From the NCBI GenBank assembly GCA_018399685.1, contig JAGYOK010000013.1, forward strand, positions 1 to 46,916: a stretch of 46,916 nucleotides of DNA, given 5' to 3'. Of the stretch, positions 16,413 to 25,491 are shown piece after piece (positions within the stretch are counted from its first letter, which is position 1; each line of letters opens with the position of its first letter). The stretch comes from Alphaproteobacteria bacterium (GTDB lineage Bacteria > Pseudomonadota > Alphaproteobacteria > Micavibrionales > Micavibrionaceae). The notes below the pieces were generated by a model. That model ran no database searches, was not told where the DNA came from, and worked only from the letters and a program-made list of their open reading frames with translations. Both the position numbers and the translations under genes were made by a program.

Positions 16413-17021
16413 ATGCGACGAACAAAAGATGACTCCGAAAAAACAAGAGAGACCATTCTCGATGCCGCCGTAAAAAAGTTTTGCCAAAAGGGTGTGGCAA
16501 TAACAACATTATCGGAAATCGCCAAAGAAGCGGGCGTAACTCGCGGGGCGATTTACTGGCATTTTAAAAATAAAATGGACATTTTCGACGCGCTGCATGA
16601 GCGTATGCATAACACTCTGGAAGAGCTTATTGTCGAGCGTATCAATGAAAGCGATGTCGATCCAATGGAAAGGGTGCAGGAGGTTTGCGTCTCCGTGCTG
16701 AAAAAATTTGCCAGTGATCCCATGAAGATGCAATCAATAAAACTGTTCTGGGTGCAGACTGATTATTCTACAGAATGGGCTTTGTTTCAGGAAAAACATC
16801 AAGAAAGAGTGGATAGTGCAAGGAATCTTTTGCTTGAATATTTCAAACAGGCGCACGCTCATAACAAGCTGCCGCCGGACACCGACCCCGAGATAATATC
16901 TCTTTCGGTTCGCTGTTATTTGAAAGGGATTATGCTTGAATATGCCAGAGAGCCGGATTTGTTTGATATGGAAGAATGCGCCCCGGCAATGATAGAGCAT
17001 TTTTTTCGCGGGCTGGTTTAG
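16413..17021 (+). CDS. TetR/AcrR-family transcriptional regulator
   Basis: Ligand-responsive repressor by family. The 202-residue protein from ATG 16413 begins MRRTKDDSEKTRETILDAA, the usual start of AcrR/TtgR-like regulators, so I preferred this to the open frame from 16371. The helix-turn-helix covers about residues 30-55 (ITTLSEIAKEAGVTRGAIYWHFKNK). The rest is an all-helical ligand domain of the kind found in efflux-pump regulators. No efflux pump is adjacent. The genes it could control are the convergent membrane MurF-family ligase and hydrolase, or only itself. Its target is unknown. Confidence 0.88.
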   Translation: MRRTKDDSEKTRETILDAAVKKFCQKGVAITTLSEIAKEAGVTRGAIYWHFKNKMDIFDALHERMHNTLEELIVERINESDVDPMERVQEVCVSVLKKFASDPMKMQSIKLFWVQTDYSTEWALFQEKHQERVDSARNLLLEYFKQAHAHNKLPPDTDPEIISLSVRCYLKGIMLEYAREPDLFDMEECAPAMIEHFFRGLV

Positions 17022-17036
17022 ATATTGACCCTAAAT

Positions 17037-18680
17037 CTAAATTCTTAAAACACGTTCATATAAATCCGGTAAATCATTTTCCAGCAAAATTACATCGGTG
17101 TTGCGTTTGTTCTTGATTAGCCAGCGTTCGGCGGCAGCAAAAGTCTCAAATTGCTGAAGAGTTTTACCGCTATCCATGTTCTTGAACCCTTCGATAAAAG
17201 TTGGAATGCGGGCAGGGGAAACGACTATGACAATGTCGCAGACTTCCGCAGCAAGTATGCCTAAAGTGCGGTGTACTTCGTCGTGCTTTTCGCCCAGTTC
17301 TACAATCCCCGGAGTCACCAAAATGGCTCGCCCTTCACGGTCATCAGCCAAAATTCGCATAACGTGCATAGCACTACGGAAGCCGGGGGGGTTGGAGTTA
17401 AAAGCGTCATCAATAATAACAGAGCCGTCAACCTGCTGTTTAACCTCAAGTCGATGCGTGATTTGTGGTGTGGAGGCCAGCGCGGTCTTTATATCCTTTG
17501 CGTCCATTCCCAAAGTCATGGCGCAGGCAAAAGCCAGAGCGATGTTATGGCCGTGATGCACTCCATAGAGCGGAGCCCGCAGCGTATATTTTTCTTCCTT
17601 CCACTCAATAACTACACATATGCCCATAGGGGTCTGTTCTACAGAGATAATATTTAAATCATCCGGCGTGAGATAGCTGTACTCTTGCGCGCTTTTTGGG
17701 TCTTTAATCTGAACAGGCTCCCCGCAGGCAATAAAGCTGTCCATATTTTTATGGCGCATACTCTGTGAATGCCTGAATTTCAGGGTTTTCTCGTGCACAA
17801 TCATTGTCCCACGATTGGCGATCACGGCCTCTGCCAACTCAAACTTTGCCTGCACAACAGTGTCCAGCGTCTTGAAACGCTCGTAATGGGCATGGCCGAT
17901 AGAGCTTATAATGCCGTAATCAGGGGGTGTAAGCTTGCAAAGCGATGCAATAGAGCCAGGGCCATATGCACCCATTTCAACAATGAAATAGCGGTGGTTA
18001 GGCTCTAACTGCTCCCGTATAATGCGGGTGATTCCCATCAAGGTATTCACGCTTCCCGGCGTAACCAAAGTAGGCGCGTTCTTCTTTAGGATATGCCCCA
18101 ATATATGCTTGACCGAAGTCTTGCCGTACGAGCCGGTAATGGCGATTACAGTGGGGTTAAGCTCACTCAGTCGCGCGCTGGCCTCGCTGTAAAATTTCTT
18201 TTGTATCATCGTTTCATAAGGCTCCAGCGTCAGATTTCCTATAATCAGGATGAAGGGCAAAAGCTGCACTGGAATAATCCAAAAAGCAGGCTGCGCAAAA
18301 TAAACTCCCACCAGTCCCAAAAGAGCAGTGTAAAGCATCGCTGCGATAAGAATGCGCCGCGCTCTGGTAGTCAGGATAAAAGCTTTTTTAGCAGCTTTGC
18401 GCGGATCGGACTCGGTGTAATAAGCAATGGAAAAGATAAGAAATAAAACAGTATTAACGGCTGAGGAGGGAGCCTCTGTAAAGTACAGTCCTGCCGCAAG
18501 CAAAAGCAAAATAATGCTTATGCGCTTATCTATGACTTTATATCGAAACATCCAGCTAAGCAGGCGTTTATTGTCATAGTCATCTTGCTGCAAAATGTGT
18601 AAATAGCGCATAAGACGCCGTCCGGCAAAAACCATAAAAGCAAGCATGGTCATGAATTGTATGGCTATTTCTGCACTCAT
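17037..18680 (-). CDS. Membrane-anchored MurF-family ligase
   Basis: A 547-residue protein combining five predicted membrane helices (about 7-21, 53-68, 73-89, 108-128, 133-150) with a complete Mur ligase catalytic region. ATP loop GSYGKTS lies at 183-189. It is followed by TPGSVNT, the MurF-type substrate motif EMGAYGPGSIA, GHAHYERF, DDAFNSNP and the third-domain turn PGIVELGEKHDEVHR. It ends with VILLENDLPDLYE, seen in a divergent MurF-like branch rather than the KGS ending of standard MurF. AAAGGGTG precedes the ATG. Because the usual murF slot holds only an orphan domain, this protein is the best candidate for adding D-Ala-D-Ala to UDP-MurNAc-tripeptide. Another peptide-ligase role is possible. 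It shares a transcript with the hydrolase at 18723. Confidence 0.85.
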   Translation of the reverse strand: MSAEIAIQFMTMLAFMVFAGRRLMRYLHILQQDDYDNKRLLSWMFRYKVIDKRISIILLLLAAGLYFTEAPSSAVNTVLFLIFSIAYYTESDPRKAAKKAFILTTRARRILIAAMLYTALLGLVGVYFAQPAFWIIPVQLLPFILIIGNLTLEPYETMIQKKFYSEASARLSELNPTVIAITGSYGKTSVKHILGHILKKNAPTLVTPGSVNTLMGITRIIREQLEPNHRYFIVEMGAYGPGSIASLCKLTPPDYGIISSIGHAHYERFKTLDTVVQAKFELAEAVIANRGTMIVHEKTLKFRHSQSMRHKNMDSFIACGEPVQIKDPKSAQEYSYLTPDDLNIISVEQTPMGICVVIEWKEEKYTLRAPLYGVHHGHNIALAFACAMTLGMDAKDIKTALASTPQITHRLEVKQQVDGSVIIDDAFNSNPPGFRSAMHVMRILADDREGRAILVTPGIVELGEKHDEVHRTLGILAAEVCDIVIVVSPARIPTFIEGFKNMDSGKTLQQFETFAAAERWLIKNKRNTDVILLENDLPDLYERVLRI

Positions 18681-18722
18681 AGTCGCACCCTTTTATTTTT
18701 GCAGTATATTACACTCTTTTCT

Positions 18723-19532
18723 TTATCTTTCCAGTGCGGTTATAAAATCACTGATGATCTTGATAACCCGATGCCGCCCGCCCTGCAAAACAGAATAATG
18801 ATCCTGTCCTTCCAGCAAGTGCAGTTCGGAATTATTGATAAGCCGATTATATTTCTTGCCAATAGAAGGAGGCGTTTCAGTATCTTCCGCACCATATATC
18901 AAGGCAACCGGACAGGTTATCTTTTTTGCTTCTTCAACAAGGTCTTCATTGACCACACGTACAAAAAGCCTGCGCATAACGCCTGATGTCTGGTTATAAT
19001 CCGCACTGCCAAAAAATCTCATAATCCTTTGCTTTAAAGCCCCATCTGGCACAATGTGGCAAAGCAGCTTGAACAAGCGTATCCGCAAATAAAGATAAAT
19101 TCGCTTGGGCAAAGGGCGAGGCCTCCTCAATCCCGCGCCGCCAATATACACCATGGCACGAACACACTCGGGATGATGCGCCGCTAGCTGTGCCCCTACA
19201 CGGCAGCCATAGGAATGCCCGACCCAGATCACCGGAGGCATGTTTGTTTCTTTCATCCACGAAGCAAGCGCATCGGCATGCTCTTTTGTGCCCCAGCCAT
19301 CAGGTGGTTCTGGAGACTGCCCAAACCCCGGAAAATCCAACGCTATATGGCGGCCATAATGATGCAGGGAAGTAATAAAATGCTTAAAGCTTTTATGAGA
19401 ATGCCCCCAGCCATGCGCCCATATAATAACAGGAAGAGAACTCTCACTATCCAGCCCCGTTGTGGTATATGCAAAATCAGCATTATGTGAATTAAAAAAT
19501 TGCAAATTTATATCCCTTTCTTGCTCTTTCAT
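18723..19532 (-). CDS. Alpha/beta hydrolase
   Basis: A 269-residue protein with the alpha/beta hydrolase fold: oxyanion segment AHGWGHSHKSF, LDFPGFGQSP, nucleophile Ser107 in GHSYG, acid Asp217 in GAEDTETPP and His245 in GQDHYSVL. The cap-domain region at 140-200 is rich in basic and aromatic residues and may touch the membrane. No signal peptide is seen. It lies 42 bases upstream of the membrane MurF-family gene on the same strand, so the two are probably co-transcribed. The substrate cannot be told from sequence. Confidence 0.82.
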   Translation of the reverse strand: MKEQERDINLQFFNSHNADFAYTTTGLDSESSLPVIIWAHGWGHSHKSFKHFITSLHHYGRHIALDFPGFGQSPEPPDGWGTKEHADALASWMKETNMPPVIWVGHSYGCRVGAQLAAHHPECVRAMVYIGGAGLRRPRPLPKRIYLYLRIRLFKLLCHIVPDGALKQRIMRFFGSADYNQTSGVMRRLFVRVVNEDLVEEAKKITCPVALIYGAEDTETPPSIGKKYNRLINNSELHLLEGQDHYSVLQGGRHRVIKIISDFITALER

Positions 19533-19654
19533 GAGAGTCTATTTCGTGGTTAAATGCAATGCACACTTGAATTTTTTAATTTTAGTATTTGCACTGAATT
19601 ACGAGCTAAAAAATAGCGATCTTTCTAACACCCAAATCTATAGGCGATTGAACC

Positions 19655-20899
19655 ATGTCTCAAACCAAAAACAACAAAACCGGAAAAAAGACCGTAGCTG
19701 TATTCTTTGGAGGAAGATCTCCAGAACACGATGTAAGCGTGATTTCCGCATTACAGGCAATGCAGGCTTTTGACACATCCAGATATGACACAATCCCCGT
19801 TTATATCTCCCCAAACGGAGCGTGGTACACCGGAGACTATTTACGCAGCCGCGATAATTTCTTGCTTGATGCGGCGGGGCTAAAGCAAGTCACCGAAGTT
19901 ACCTTGGATATCAAGGCAGACCGTGGCGGCAGACTTTTACCCAAAAAAACATGTCTGTTCGGCTGCTCCAAGCCTATCCATTTTGACGTTGCATTCCCGA
20001 TTTTCCATGGCCTTTATGGCGAAGATGGAAACATTCAGGGCCTGTTCGAGCTGGCCAATATTCCATATGCAGGAACGCGCACTAAAGCTTCCGCCATTTT
20101 AATGGACAAAGTGACAACCAAATTTGTGCTTCATTGCATGGGCATTCCGGCCTTGCCTTATACCGTAGTACGCCGCCCGCTTGATGGTAGCTATATGATA
20201 GATGAAAAAACTTTGGAAGAGCTGTTTGAGCCTCTTGGCTTCCCGTGCATTTTGAAACCATCACATCTGGGCAGCTCGATCGGTGTTGCCAAAGTTAATT
20301 CTGTAGAAGAAGTTAAAGCCTGTCTCCCCGCTATATTTGAGTTTGACGATGCCGCAATCGCCGAGCAGTTTGTCAAAAACCTTGTGGAATACAATGTCGC
20401 GGTTGGCCGTGTAAAGGGAGAGCTTAGAACCTCTGCTATCGAGCGACCGAAAAGCACGGAGGAGCTTCTGGATTTCAAGACAAAGTATGTTCCAAAAGAT
20501 GACGGAGAAGGCGGTCTTAAAAATGGCGGAGTTAAAAATTCGCCTTTACCAAGCGAAGGCATGCTTTCCCTGACCCGTGATATTAATCCTGAAATTTCTG
20601 AAGAAATGGATCATAGCATCCGCGAATGGGCAATGCTCCTGTTTGATGCGCTGGATGGAACCGGTATGCCGCGCATCGATTATATTGGCGATTCCGTAAC
20701 CGGAGAAATCTGGATGAACGAAGTTAACCCATGCCCCGGCTCATTAGGTTATTTCCTTTGGGAAGCGTCTGAAGATAATCCTTTGCTATTCACTGATCTT
20801 TTGACCAATCAGATAGAAGAAGCATTGAAGGAAAATGCTGGCCGCGTGCTGCCCGCCGACCCTGTGCCTACGGATGCGCGTTTGCTTAAACGGCATTAA
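19655..20899 (+). CDS. ddl: D-alanine--D-alanine ligase, DdlA-like branch
   Basis: ATP-grasp ligase that makes the D-Ala-D-Ala dipeptide used by MurF. The 414-residue protein has VAVFFGGRSPEHDVSVISA at the N-terminus, HGLYGEDGNIQG, the ATP-binding KPSHLGSSIGV and the metal-binding EVNPCPGSL. The N-terminal pattern and extra length resemble DdlA/Van-type ligases (about 360-400) more than the roughly 310-residue DdlB usually found in this cluster. A Gly- and Asn-rich insertion follows the omega-loop KYVPK. Tyr in KY there fits D-Ala rather than D-lactate specificity. It lies 56 bp before ftsQ. The symbol is kept generic. Confidence 0.92.
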   Translation: MSQTKNNKTGKKTVAVFFGGRSPEHDVSVISALQAMQAFDTSRYDTIPVYISPNGAWYTGDYLRSRDNFLLDAAGLKQVTEVTLDIKADRGGRLLPKKTCLFGCSKPIHFDVAFPIFHGLYGEDGNIQGLFELANIPYAGTRTKASAILMDKVTTKFVLHCMGIPALPYTVVRRPLDGSYMIDEKTLEELFEPLGFPCILKPSHLGSSIGVAKVNSVEEVKACLPAIFEFDDAAIAEQFVKNLVEYNVAVGRVKGELRTSAIERPKSTEELLDFKTKYVPKDDGEGGLKNGGVKNSPLPSEGMLSLTRDINPEISEEMDHSIREWAMLLFDALDGTGMPRIDYIGDSVTGEIWMNEVNPCPGSLGYFLWEASEDNPLLFTDLLTNQIEEALKENAGRVLPADPVPTDARLLKRH

Positions 20900-20955
20900 A
20901 GCGGCATTTTTATTATCTTCTTACTAAATAAGCCCATGGAAAATTAAGAGGAGTT

Positions 20956-21861
20956 ATGGCACCACCACCACGCAAATCTGCAAAGACCAGAAGCAAAGCT
21001 GAGAACAAACGCTCGGCCAAGCCTAAAGGCGCGCGCAGATCAACCATGACCCAAAAGCGCAAAAACGCACATAAATCAGAGGCGATGCTGGCAAGATTTA
21101 AAAAGCTGTCTGTCATTATTCTGATATTGCTTTTATTTTTGTGGGGACTGGGATGGTATGTTCTAAGCGGCGGACCTGCCAAAATGTCACTATGGCTTCG
21201 CCAGCATTCTATAGCTCTGTCGGCTGATATGGGGTTTTCTGTCCGTAACATTCTGGTAGAAGGGCGAAACTATACAGACGCCGATGCGCTGCTTGCTATT
21301 GTCAATATACGCGAGGGTGATCCGCTTTTTTCCTTTGTCCCGCGCGAAGCCAAGAAGCAGATAGAGCGTATCGGCTGGGTGAAAACTGCCTATGTCGAGC
21401 GTCGCTTGCCTGACACAATTTATATCCGGCTTGAAGAACGCAAACCTGTAGCTCTTTGGATGAATGATAATGTTCTCTCGCTGGTTGATGCACAAGGAAA
21501 CATCATCACCAGAGATGATCTTCAAAGATTTAAGGAGCTTATGATGGTGCGCGGCGCTGGAGCGCCGAAGAAAACTGCCGTTCTGGTGGATTTGCTTGAT
21601 AATGCACCGGAGCTGGCCGCACTCATAGATCATGCTGTCTTGGTAGATGGGCGCAGATGGGATTTGATCCTGCCCGCAGACAAGCGCATAAAGTTGCCTG
21701 AGCAGGGCATGGGTAAGGCAATAGAGCATATTATCGACCGCCATGAGCAAAACCGGCTTTTATCCAGAGAGTCTGTTATCGAGATAGATGCACGCTATCA
21801 AGATCGCTTGATCGTAAGAACGAAGCTTGGGGATGTTCAAGATTATAAGGCGGGCAATTAA
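20956..21861 (+). CDS. ftsQ: Cell division protein FtsQ
   Basis: Bitopic divisome scaffold that recruits FtsB/FtsL and later proteins. The 301-residue protein starts with a very basic cytoplasmic tail of about 50 residues, then one membrane helix at about 51-70. A POTRA domain follows (about 95-165, IRVEG-like ILVEGRNYTDADALL...IGWVKTAYVERRLPDTIYIRLEER), then the FtsQ beta domain (about 170-290). The ribosome-binding site AGAGGAG is close to the ATG. ftsA follows after about 110 bp. Confidence 0.93.
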   Translation: MAPPPRKSAKTRSKAENKRSAKPKGARRSTMTQKRKNAHKSEAMLARFKKLSVIILILLLFLWGLGWYVLSGGPAKMSLWLRQHSIALSADMGFSVRNILVEGRNYTDADALLAIVNIREGDPLFSFVPREAKKQIERIGWVKTAYVERRLPDTIYIRLEERKPVALWMNDNVLSLVDAQGNIITRDDLQRFKELMMVRGAGAPKKTAVLVDLLDNAPELAALIDHAVLVDGRRWDLILPADKRIKLPEQGMGKAIEHIIDRHEQNRLLSRESVIEIDARYQDRLIVRTKLGDVQDYKAGN

Positions 21862-21970
21862 ATGGTGCACTTCTTAAAAGCTCTGGGCAAGTTGGTGTTG
21901 CAACGCAATAAACTGTTGTAGGATTGGTTTGAATAGTAAATAAGTATTATTGAATTTAAGTAAAAAAATT

Positions 21971-23248
21971 ATGAGTACAGAAAAAACAATCAGACCCAGA
22001 GGATCTTTATTTGCTGCACTGGATATAGGCAGCAGCAAAACCGCATGCTTTATTGGCCGTATTATTGATGATATGGGCACGTTCGAGATTATCGGCGTGG
22101 GACACAAATCCTCGCAAGGGGTAAAAAACGGGGTAATTATTGATCTTGAAGCAGCGGAAAATGTTATTCGCCAGAGCGTTCATGCGGCGGAAAACATGGC
22201 TGCGGAAGTTATGCGCGGCTATCCTTTGCGTGAAGTTGTGCTCAGCGTTTCGGGCGTGCATGTGCGCTCGTTCGGGCACAGCGTTGATGTAAATATTGGC
22301 GGACATGACATTACCGATAATGACGTACGCCGTGCTCTGGCCAAAGCGCAGGAAAAAGAGTCTAACGAGTCTTTAGAGCTTATCCATACAATTCCCACAT
22401 TTTTCCGCGTAGACGGTCAAGATGGTATCCGCGATCCAGAAGGAATGTTCGCCGAAGATTTGAAAGTTGATGTTAATCTTGTTTCCGGTGACGGCGCCGC
22501 TTTGCGCAACATGGCCGCGTGTGTCGAGCGCTCCCATCTGGATATATCCGCGCTATGCGCCAGCTCTTATGCTTCGGGATTATCTTCCCTTGTTGATGAC
22601 GAGATTGAACTGGGTTGTACCGTGATAGATATCGGCGCGGGCGTAACCTCGTTTTCGGTCTTCCATAGCGGATATATGATCTTCTGCGATGCTGTGCCGC
22701 TGGGCGGGCAGCATGTTACCAATGACATTGCGCGTGGATTAACGACATCAAAAGCCGCCGCCGAACGGCTAAAAATACATTATGGCTGTGCCGTGGCATC
22801 CCAAAGCGATGAAGGCGAGATGATAGAGGTTCCGCGCCTCGGCGAAGAGCGCGAATACGGTAAGCCAAACTATGTGCCGCGCTCTTATCTCGTAGGCATT
22901 ATACAGCCTCGCCTTGAAGAGATATTTGAGCATGTCCGCGCCAGACTTAAAGACAGCGGTCTGGAGCGTATTATCTCGCGCCGCGTCGTGCTTACAGGGG
23001 GCGCGAGCCAGACACCGGGGATGCGCGATCTTGCCAGCCATGTGCTGGACAAGCAGGTGCGTTTGGGTAAGCCAATTCGCCTTACCGGCCTTCCCGAAGC
23101 GGTCAGCGGGCCGGCTTTCTCAACCGTGTCAGGTTTGCTCACTTATGTGGCTGAACATGTTGATGAAATGCCAGCCGAGATCATGGCACAAATTCGTCCT
23201 GAATCGGTTCTTGAGCGTGTTAAATTATGGCTTAGAGAGAACTGGTAG
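21971..23248 (+). CDS. ftsA: Cell division protein FtsA
   Basis: Actin-fold protein that anchors FtsZ to the inner membrane. The 425-residue protein has the phosphate-1 loop ALDIGSSKTACFIGR, the 1C domain inserted at about 85-165, phosphate-2 VIDIGAGVTSF, the adenosine motif VVLTGGASQTPGM and a C-terminal amphipathic helix (VLERVKLWLREN) for membrane attachment. The open frame starts at TTG 21950, but ATG 21971 gives the normal start MSTEKTIRPRG. No strong ribosome-binding site is visible before either. Confidence 0.94.
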   Translation: MSTEKTIRPRGSLFAALDIGSSKTACFIGRIIDDMGTFEIIGVGHKSSQGVKNGVIIDLEAAENVIRQSVHAAENMAAEVMRGYPLREVVLSVSGVHVRSFGHSVDVNIGGHDITDNDVRRALAKAQEKESNESLELIHTIPTFFRVDGQDGIRDPEGMFAEDLKVDVNLVSGDGAALRNMAACVERSHLDISALCASSYASGLSSLVDDEIELGCTVIDIGAGVTSFSVFHSGYMIFCDAVPLGGQHVTNDIARGLTTSKAAAERLKIHYGCAVASQSDEGEMIEVPRLGEEREYGKPNYVPRSYLVGIIQPRLEEIFEHVRARLKDSGLERIISRRVVLTGGASQTPGMRDLASHVLDKQVRLGKPIRLTGLPEAVSGPAFSTVSGLLTYVAEHVDEMPAEIMAQIRPESVLERVKLWLRENW

Positions 23249-23585
23249 CCCTCCCAAAAACTTATCCACATTTTATTGTTGAGCCTTTTATACACTAAGC
23301 GTGGGTAAGTGCCTTTTATCGAAAAACTGAATCAGATGTGAGGGTTAGGCAGGATGCTTGCAAAGTGACATCAAAAGAACGTTCTCAAGTTTTAAAGAAT
23401 TTAGGGGAAAAGTGGTGGATAGCTTCATGTTTAACCCTTTTCATCATGCTTGGATTTGGGATACACTTCCCCAAGCGTCGGTGATTTGCGTTGCTTGTCC
23501 TTAGAGTACCGTGCGTATTTATCGGCCTCCTACCATCGAATGTCCCATTTCGAACATCTATTCTTCTTCAGGGGTTCTACTAACT
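23249..23585 (+). promoter_or_regulatory. Control region between ftsA and ftsZ
   Basis: A 337-bp gene-free leader. It carries a perfect DnaA box (23262-23270), one GAATC (GANTC) adenine-methylation site near 23329, and an AGGGG ribosome-binding site at 23570-23574, 11 bases before the ftsZ ATG. A 25-codon frame starts at 23427 but has no other support. The length suggests that ftsZ has its own promoter, as in other alphaproteobacteria. No unambiguous -35/-10 pair stood out. Confidence 0.5.
23262..23270 (+). promoter_or_regulatory. DnaA box upstream of ftsZ
   Basis: TTATCCACA, an exact consensus DnaA box, 14 bases after the ftsA stop. It is identical to the box at 3521-3529 upstream of mraZ. 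DnaA is known to activate ftsZ in Caulobacter, so a regulatory role is plausible. Confidence 0.5.
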
Positions 23586-25406
23586 ATGATAAATGTAAAA
23601 ATGCAATCTACAGCAGAAGTCAAACAACTCTCTCCTAAAATTGCGGTTATTGGTGTCGGCGGAGCCGGCGGCAACGCTGTAAACAATATGATTTCCTCCA
23701 ATCTTGATGGCTGTGAATTCATTGTTTGCAACACAGATGCGCAGGCTTTGAACAACTCTCTGGCCGAAGATAAAGTTCAGCTAGGTGTAAACGTGACCGG
23801 AGGTTTGGGCGCTGGCTCAAAACCGGAAATAGGGCAGGCCGCTGCTGAAGAGAGTTTGGAAGAAGTTCTCCGTTTCTTGGATGGCGCAAATATGGCGTTT
23901 GTAACAGCAGGTATGGGCGGCGGAACAGGAACTGGGGCAGCTCCGGTTATCGCTAAAGCATGTCGCCAGCAAGGTGTTTTGACCGTTGGCGTTGTAACCA
24001 AGCCCTTCCATTTTGAAGGCGTGCACCGTATGGAGCAGGCCGAAAGAGGGATTGCCGAGCTGCAACAATATGTTGATACGCTTATCGTAATTCCTAATCA
24101 AAATTTATTTCGCATTGCCAATGAGAAAACAACATTCGCCGAAGCATTCAAAATGGCCGACGGCGTGTTGCAATCAGGCGTGCGCGGCGTGACTGATTTA
24201 ATGGTTCGCCCCGGTCTGGTGAATCTCGATTTTGCAGACATCAAAACAGCCATGATGCAGATGGGTAAGGCCATGATGGGAACCGGCGAGGCTACAGGTG
24301 ATAAACGCGCCGTAGAAGCTGCCGAAGCTGCGATTAACAATCCGCTGCTCGATGATGTTTCAATGAAAGGCGCAAACGGCGTTATTATTAACGTTACTGG
24401 TGGCTATGATATGACCTTGTTTGAAGCTGACGAAGCTTGTAACCGCATTCGAGATGAAGTTGATCCGAGCGCGAATATTATCTTTGGTGCGACGTTCGAC
24501 GAATCTATGGATGGTTCCATGCGCGTGTCTATTGTTGCAACAGGTATTGACAAGGAAGAAAATAAGAACGCTTTCCCCGGCGCTCAGTCTACAGGAACAT
24601 TTGGTTCTTCCGGCTCATCTTCAACAGGTGGTTCTGCGGGGGGACCGACAGGTGGTTTAAGAAGCTCTATGTCTTCCGCCGCACCAGAGCAGGCACAATC
24701 TCAAGCATCAGCGCCCTTCGTTCAAACAACGTCAAATGCCGCGATACCGACACCTCCTGCCACAAAAAGACCAATGTCCGCATTGTCCGGCAGAGAAGTA
24801 ATAAGAGGGCTAACCGCCCCCGCGCCGATTTCGAAAACCACTCCATCCTATGCAGCGACAGCACAAAAAGAAAATGATGCGCCGTCCTCAATGGATATGT
24901 TTGAACAATCAGAGTTTACCGGAAGATTTGAAAAAGAACCTGCACTTCGCGGCTCTACAGTCGGGAATGCTTTTATTCCGCCAAAACCAATGGAGCCGGA
25001 CATGAAGGTTCCCGAAACAGGTGTAGGTTCGCATATATCTAGTTTCCGTGGTCAACATGTTGAGCAAGCTGAGAAAAAGGATAATCATATACAGATGCGT
25101 TCGTCCGGTTTACAGCTAAACCCGCCCAAAACTGCCTACCCCGCAGCAAAGCCTCAGGCGCGTGCAGCGCGTGCGCCTTCTTTGTTTGAGCGGATTACCG
25201 GCAGCGTACAGCAACATATCGATAATCTTCGCGATGAAGGCGATGCATTAAAAGCTCAAGAAACGCACCGACCGTTGCGAGATAAAAAGATCGCTCCGGA
25301 TGTCTCTCAGGAACGTCTGGATATATCCGCACCGGCAGGGAAACCTGCTGTTAAAATTGATGATGAGTTAGACATCCCCGCCTTTTTACGTCGTCAGGCA
25401 AATTAA
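23586..25406 (+). CDS. ftsZ: Cell division GTPase FtsZ
   Basis: Tubulin-like GTPase that forms the division ring. The 606-residue protein has [15 protein letters not shown] at 21-35, the GTP signature GGGTGTG at 111-117 and the T7-loop stretch [11 protein letters not shown]. An intrinsically disordered linker of about 260 residues rich in Ser, Ala, Pro and Gln follows. The conserved C-terminal peptide [14 protein letters not shown] binds FtsA and other partners. The long linker is typical of alphaproteobacteria. I chose ATG 23586 behind AGGGG; ATG 23601 is an alternative. A strong terminator follows at 25459. Confidence 0.97.
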   Translation: MINVKMQSTAEVKQLSPKIAVIGVGGAGGNAVNNMISSNLDGCEFIVCNTDAQALNNSLAEDKVQLGVNVTGGLGAGSKPEIGQAAAEESLEEVLRFLDGANMAFVTAGMGGGTGTGAAPVIAKACRQQGVLTVGVVTKPFHFEGVHRMEQAERGIAELQQYVDTLIVIPNQNLFRIANEKTTFAEAFKMADGVLQSGVRGVTDLMVRPGLVNLDFADIKTAMMQMGKAMMGTGEATGDKRAVEAAEAAINNPLLDDVSMKGANGVIINVTGGYDMTLFEADEACNRIRDEVDPSANIIFGATFDESMDGSMRVSIVATGIDKEENKNAFPGAQSTGTFGSSGSSSTGGSAGGPTGGLRSSMSSAAPEQAQSQASAPFVQTTSNAAIPTPPATKRPMSALSGREVIRGLTAPAPISKTTPSYAATAQKENDAPSSMDMFEQSEFTGRFEKEPALRGSTVGNAFIPPKPMEPDMKVPETGVGSHISSFRGQHVEQAEKKDNHIQMRSSGLQLNPPKTAYPAAKPQARAARAPSLFERITGSVQQHIDNLRDEGDALKAQETHRPLRDKKIAPDVSQERLDISAPAGKPAVKIDDELDIPAFLRRQAN

Positions 25407-25458
25407 TATTTCTAAATACTGTTTTACCCCCCTTGTGTCTTCTATACTATCGGGTGGA

Positions 25459-25491
25459 AAGGGCTCTGTCACACGGCAGAGTCCTTTTTTT
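25459..25491 (+). terminator. Rho-independent terminator of ftsZ
   Basis: A 10-bp stem (AAGGGCTCTG with CAGAGTCCTT, one G-T pair), an 8-base loop and a run of seven T residues. It lies 53 bases after the ftsZ stop. Confidence 0.9.

Noticed and set aside
21862-21921. 19-codon frame starting directly after the ftsQ stop
   Set aside because: No ribosome-binding site and no recognisable product. Such a short frame is expected by chance.
23427-23504. 25-codon frame in the ftsA-ftsZ gap
   Set aside because: It could be a leader peptide, but no ribosome-binding site or attenuator-like structure supports it.
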